From: a virus
IMG/VR virus record: IMGVR_UViG_3300017745_000019
Span: 1 to 40,955 of that record
Length of the DNA stretch: 40,955 nt
Strand: one strand, 5' to 3'
Shown here in pieces: positions 39,281 through 40,955 of this stretch; the first letter of the stretch is position 1, and each line of letters begins with the position of its first letter. Both the position numbers and the translations under genes were made by a program. Below the pieces are notes generated by a model. It had not been told where the DNA came from. It searched no databases and saw only the letters and a program-made list of their open reading frames with translations.

Positions 39281-39724
39281 ATGGATAAAAAAATAGTTTA
39301 CTTCGATATGGATGGCGTTTTAGTTAATTTCCAAAGTGGAATTGACCAATTAGATTTGCATGATAAAATAGAGTACAAAGGTAGGTATGATGAGGTTCCA
39401 GGTATCTTCGGAACTATGAAACCAAATACCGAAATGATTTCTCTATTTAATGTAATGAATTCAGATGAGAGGTATGATTGTTATGTATTATCTACAGCAC
39501 CTTGGGAGAACCCATCAGCATCATCTGATAAAGTTGAATGGATTCAAAAGTATCTTCCAAAAGCATATAAGAAATTAATTCTATCTCACAACAAACACTT
39601 AAACGTTGGTGATTATCTTATAGATGATAGATTGGCTAATGGTTCTGAGAAGTTTGGTGGTGAACTATTACATTACGGAATCACTCACAATATAGAAGAT
39701 TTAAAAGAAGTTTTCCTAAAATAA
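39281..39724 (+). CDS. 5'(3')-deoxyribonucleotidase-like HAD protein
   Basis: A 147-residue HAD-fold protein with YFDMDGVLVNF (catalytic D and acid/base D, residues 8-18), STAPWENPSAS at about 71-81 in the position of motif II, LSHNK (Lys of motif III) and DYLIDDRLANG (acidic motif IV). These features match the 5'-nucleotidase (NT5C) family, which dephosphorylates deoxyribonucleoside monophosphates. A role in balancing dNMPs from host DNA breakdown, alongside the reductase and MazG-like genes, is likely. Confidence 0.88.
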   Translation: MDKKIVYFDMDGVLVNFQSGIDQLDLHDKIEYKGRYDEVPGIFGTMKPNTEMISLFNVMNSDERYDCYVLSTAPWENPSASSDKVEWIQKYLPKAYKKLILSHNKHLNVGDYLIDDRLANGSEKFGGELLHYGITHNIEDLKEVFLK

Positions 39725-39764
39725 TAATTAAAATAATAAAAAATGATTAAAACCTTTTTAAAAG

Positions 39765-40112
39765 ATGAATAGTAAGTTAATTTTAGTTAGTGTATTTTGG
39801 TTCTTTTTAGGACATGTTGCAGTTTGGTTTCAACTAAACGGGCAATTCAAATGGGAGTGGTTTAAGGAAAACACTCTACTATTAGCATTGTGTGGTGTTC
39901 CTATATCCTTTTTGTATATATGGGGTACTAAATACGCAGTGCAGGGATTTGAAGGATTGTTGTGGCCAGGTAGATTTTTAGGATTTTCAATTGGTATGGT
40001 AGTTTACGCAGTATTTACGAGTTGGATTTTTAATGAAGGTATATCTATGAAAACAGCTGTATCATTAGGTTTATGTTTATTGTTAATCACCATTCAAGTA
40101 TTTTGGAAATGA
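39765..40112 (+). CDS. Four-TM membrane protein
   Basis: A 115-residue protein with four hydrophobic segments (about 5-22, 40-52, 70-88 and 96-113) and conserved-looking GQFKWEWFKENTLLLALCGVPISFLYIWGTKY. Small proteins with this layout are common in T4-like marine phages and have a size and topology like small multidrug transporters; function not known. Overlaps the next gene by 4 bases. Confidence 0.72.
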   Translation: MNSKLILVSVFWFFLGHVAVWFQLNGQFKWEWFKENTLLLALCGVPISFLYIWGTKYAVQGFEGLLWPGRFLGFSIGMVVYAVFTSWIFNEGISMKTAVSLGLCLLLITIQVFWK

Positions 40113-40336
40113 AAAATGTAACTAAAGTATATGAAAGTATTTGGAATCAGCAAAGACATCTGTTGAATGAAGTACATAATGTAGTTTACTCAAGTGGTAA
40201 TATGAAAGGTATTCCACAATGGAGAGATAGAAAGAGATTACACCAACTTACAGAGAAATTTGGTGCAGGAAATTATCTATTAACAAAAAAAGATTTCCAA
40301 TTTTTGGAAAGTTTGTATTTTAAATATAAAGTTTAA
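40109..40336 (+). CDS. Hypothetical protein
   Basis: A 75-residue basic, helical protein: MKNVTKVYESIWNQQRHLLN..., SSGNMKGIPQWRDRKRLHQL, then LLTKKDFQFLESLYFKYKV. An upstream ATG at 40073 would extend it into the membrane-protein gene with unlikely residues; the ATG at 40109, in an ATGA overlap, is preferred. No family recognised. Confidence 0.65.
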   Translation: MKNVTKVYESIWNQQRHLLNEVHNVVYSSGNMKGIPQWRDRKRLHQLTEKFGAGNYLLTKKDFQFLESLYFKYKV

Positions 40337-40360
40337 TACTTATATATAAATGAAATAGTT

Positions 40361-40591
40361 ATGAAAACATATTTAAACATATTATTTGGAGCACTTGTTC
40401 TTATAGGAATTCTTATCCTTTGGGTGTTCGTATTCGCTGCCCCCTTTTGGTTGGTATGGAATTGTATCATATCCGCTAAGTTTGGATTACCCACATTCAC
40501 ATTCTCAGAATCATTCTTTGTTATACTAATAATCAAATGGTTATTTGGTGTTGCTGATTTGAAACAAATAAAGGATAATTTAGCTAAATGA
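40361..40591 (+). CDS. Small membrane protein
   Basis: A 76-residue protein with one long hydrophobic region at about 6-35 (LNILFGALVLIGILILWVFV...FWLVWN), a short polar turn, and another at 52-64 (FFVILIIKWLFG). It probably spans the inner membrane twice. No motif recognised. It overlaps the next start by 4 bases. Confidence 0.65.
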   Translation: MKTYLNILFGALVLIGILILWVFVFAAPFWLVWNCIISAKFGLPTFTFSESFFVILIIKWLFGVADLKQIKDNLAK

Positions 40592-40955
40592 AAAAAGGTG
40601 ATGTAATGCCAAATGGATTTGTGTTGGGAAGGGGAAGAGAACCTCTCAACTTAACTGAAGCTCAGATTCGGTATGCGATGAAGAACTCCAAATCCAATAG
40701 TGGTGCTGCTAGATTCCTTAACATATCACTTACAACATATGAAAAGTATTCTAAGAGATACATAGATTCTGAAAGTGGTAAACATCTTTGGGATTTACAG
40801 AAGAACAAAAGAGGTAAGGGTGTTAAGAAACCATACAATATCACAAAGGGTAAGTATGCACTTAAAGATATATTAGAAGGTAAATACCCAAATTATTCAG
40901 TACATCAGTTAAAGAACAGATTATTGAACAACTCAGATAAGGTAGATTTTAAACC
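40588..40955 (+). CDS. Probable HTH/HNH protein, cut by the window end
   Basis: The first 122 residues of an ORF still open at the window edge. Residues 22-60 (LTEAQIRYAMKNSKSNSGAARFLNISLTTYEKYSKRYI) resemble a helix-turn-helix. The end, YALKDILEGKYPNYSVHQLKNRLLNN, resembles the lead-in to the zinc-ribbon/HNH nuclease domain of phage endonucleases ('L.diL.g.yp.y....LK.RLi..g...'), whose Cys and His residues would lie beyond the window. It could be a homing endonuclease or terminase-associated HNH protein. Confidence 0.5.
   Translation, partial: MKKGDVMPNGFVLGRGREPLNLTEAQIRYAMKNSKSNSGAARFLNISLTTYEKYSKRYIDSESGKHLWDLQKNKRGKGVKKPYNITKGKYALKDILEGKYPNYSVHQLKNRLLNNSDKVDFK

Noticed and set aside
1-40955. 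tRNA or other RNA genes, insertion sequences, attachment sites
   Set aside because: I found no cloverleaf-like gene, T-loop GGTTCGAATCC-type signal, transposase or flanking inverted repeats. Intergenic gaps are nearly all under 100 bases and are explained by promoters.

Overview
The window looks like part of a large AT-rich tailed-phage genome of the T4 type, from a phage infecting a marine or aquatic Bacteroidota (flavobacteria-like) host. All supported genes lie on the + strand, packed with 1-17 base overlaps. The T4-type core is a family B DNA polymerase (gp43-like), a sliding clamp (gp45-like) and both clamp-loader subunits (gp44- and gp62-like). The Bacteroidota link rests on two things. 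Eight intergenic promoters share TTTGG, a fixed spacer and TATATT(A/T)(G/A), close to the Bacteroidota -33/-7 consensus TTTG/TAnnTTTG. There is also a secreted protein with a type IX secretion (T9SS) C-terminal sorting domain.

Layout. 1-2831: deoxynucleotide supply (end of the ribonucleotide reductase small subunit, MazG-like hydrolase, large subunit, small thioredoxin). 2833-8012: a probable DNA-modification region with a small HTH protein, two tandem Mom-like acyltransferase paralogs, a 658-residue protein of unknown function with its own promoter, and a glycosyltransferase. 8012-16966: replication and repair (polymerase, clamp, DruA/DUF4338-like protein, clamp loader, small histone H1-like protein, zinc ribbon, Nmad1/DUF1599-like protein, Cas4/RecB-like nuclease), then a lytic transglycosylase and a SLOG-like protein. 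16999-24200: a glycan cluster with five probable glycosyltransferases, a polysaccharide-deacetylase-like protein, a methyltransferase-like protein and one unknown. 24217-33319: lysis and envelope region with an amidase endolysin, a 995-residue T9SS-sorted repeat protein, a predicted outer-membrane protein, a cysteine-less secreted thioredoxin-like protein, two holin candidates, a ParB-like protein and a small lipoprotein. 33379-38355: multidomain 'polyvalent' proteins (zinc ribbon plus HAD phosphatase; P-loop kinase), a ClpS-like adaptor and an Asn-rich lipoprotein. 38412-40955: small phage proteins, a 5'-nucleotidase-like HAD protein, membrane proteins and the start of a probable HNH protein cut by the window end.

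The genes suggest this infection plan. Host RNA polymerase reads the TTTGG/TATATTAG promoters in front of the replication, nuclease and nucleotide genes. The phage makes its own dNTPs, replicates with a T4-like replisome and may protect its DNA with Mom-type and glycosyl modifications. A second motif, TATTTATA, precedes the glycan, endolysin, T9SS and some structural-region genes and may be the late promoter. Exported proteins and lysis enzymes then act on the envelope. Functions rest on motif recognition by eye; no database search was run.
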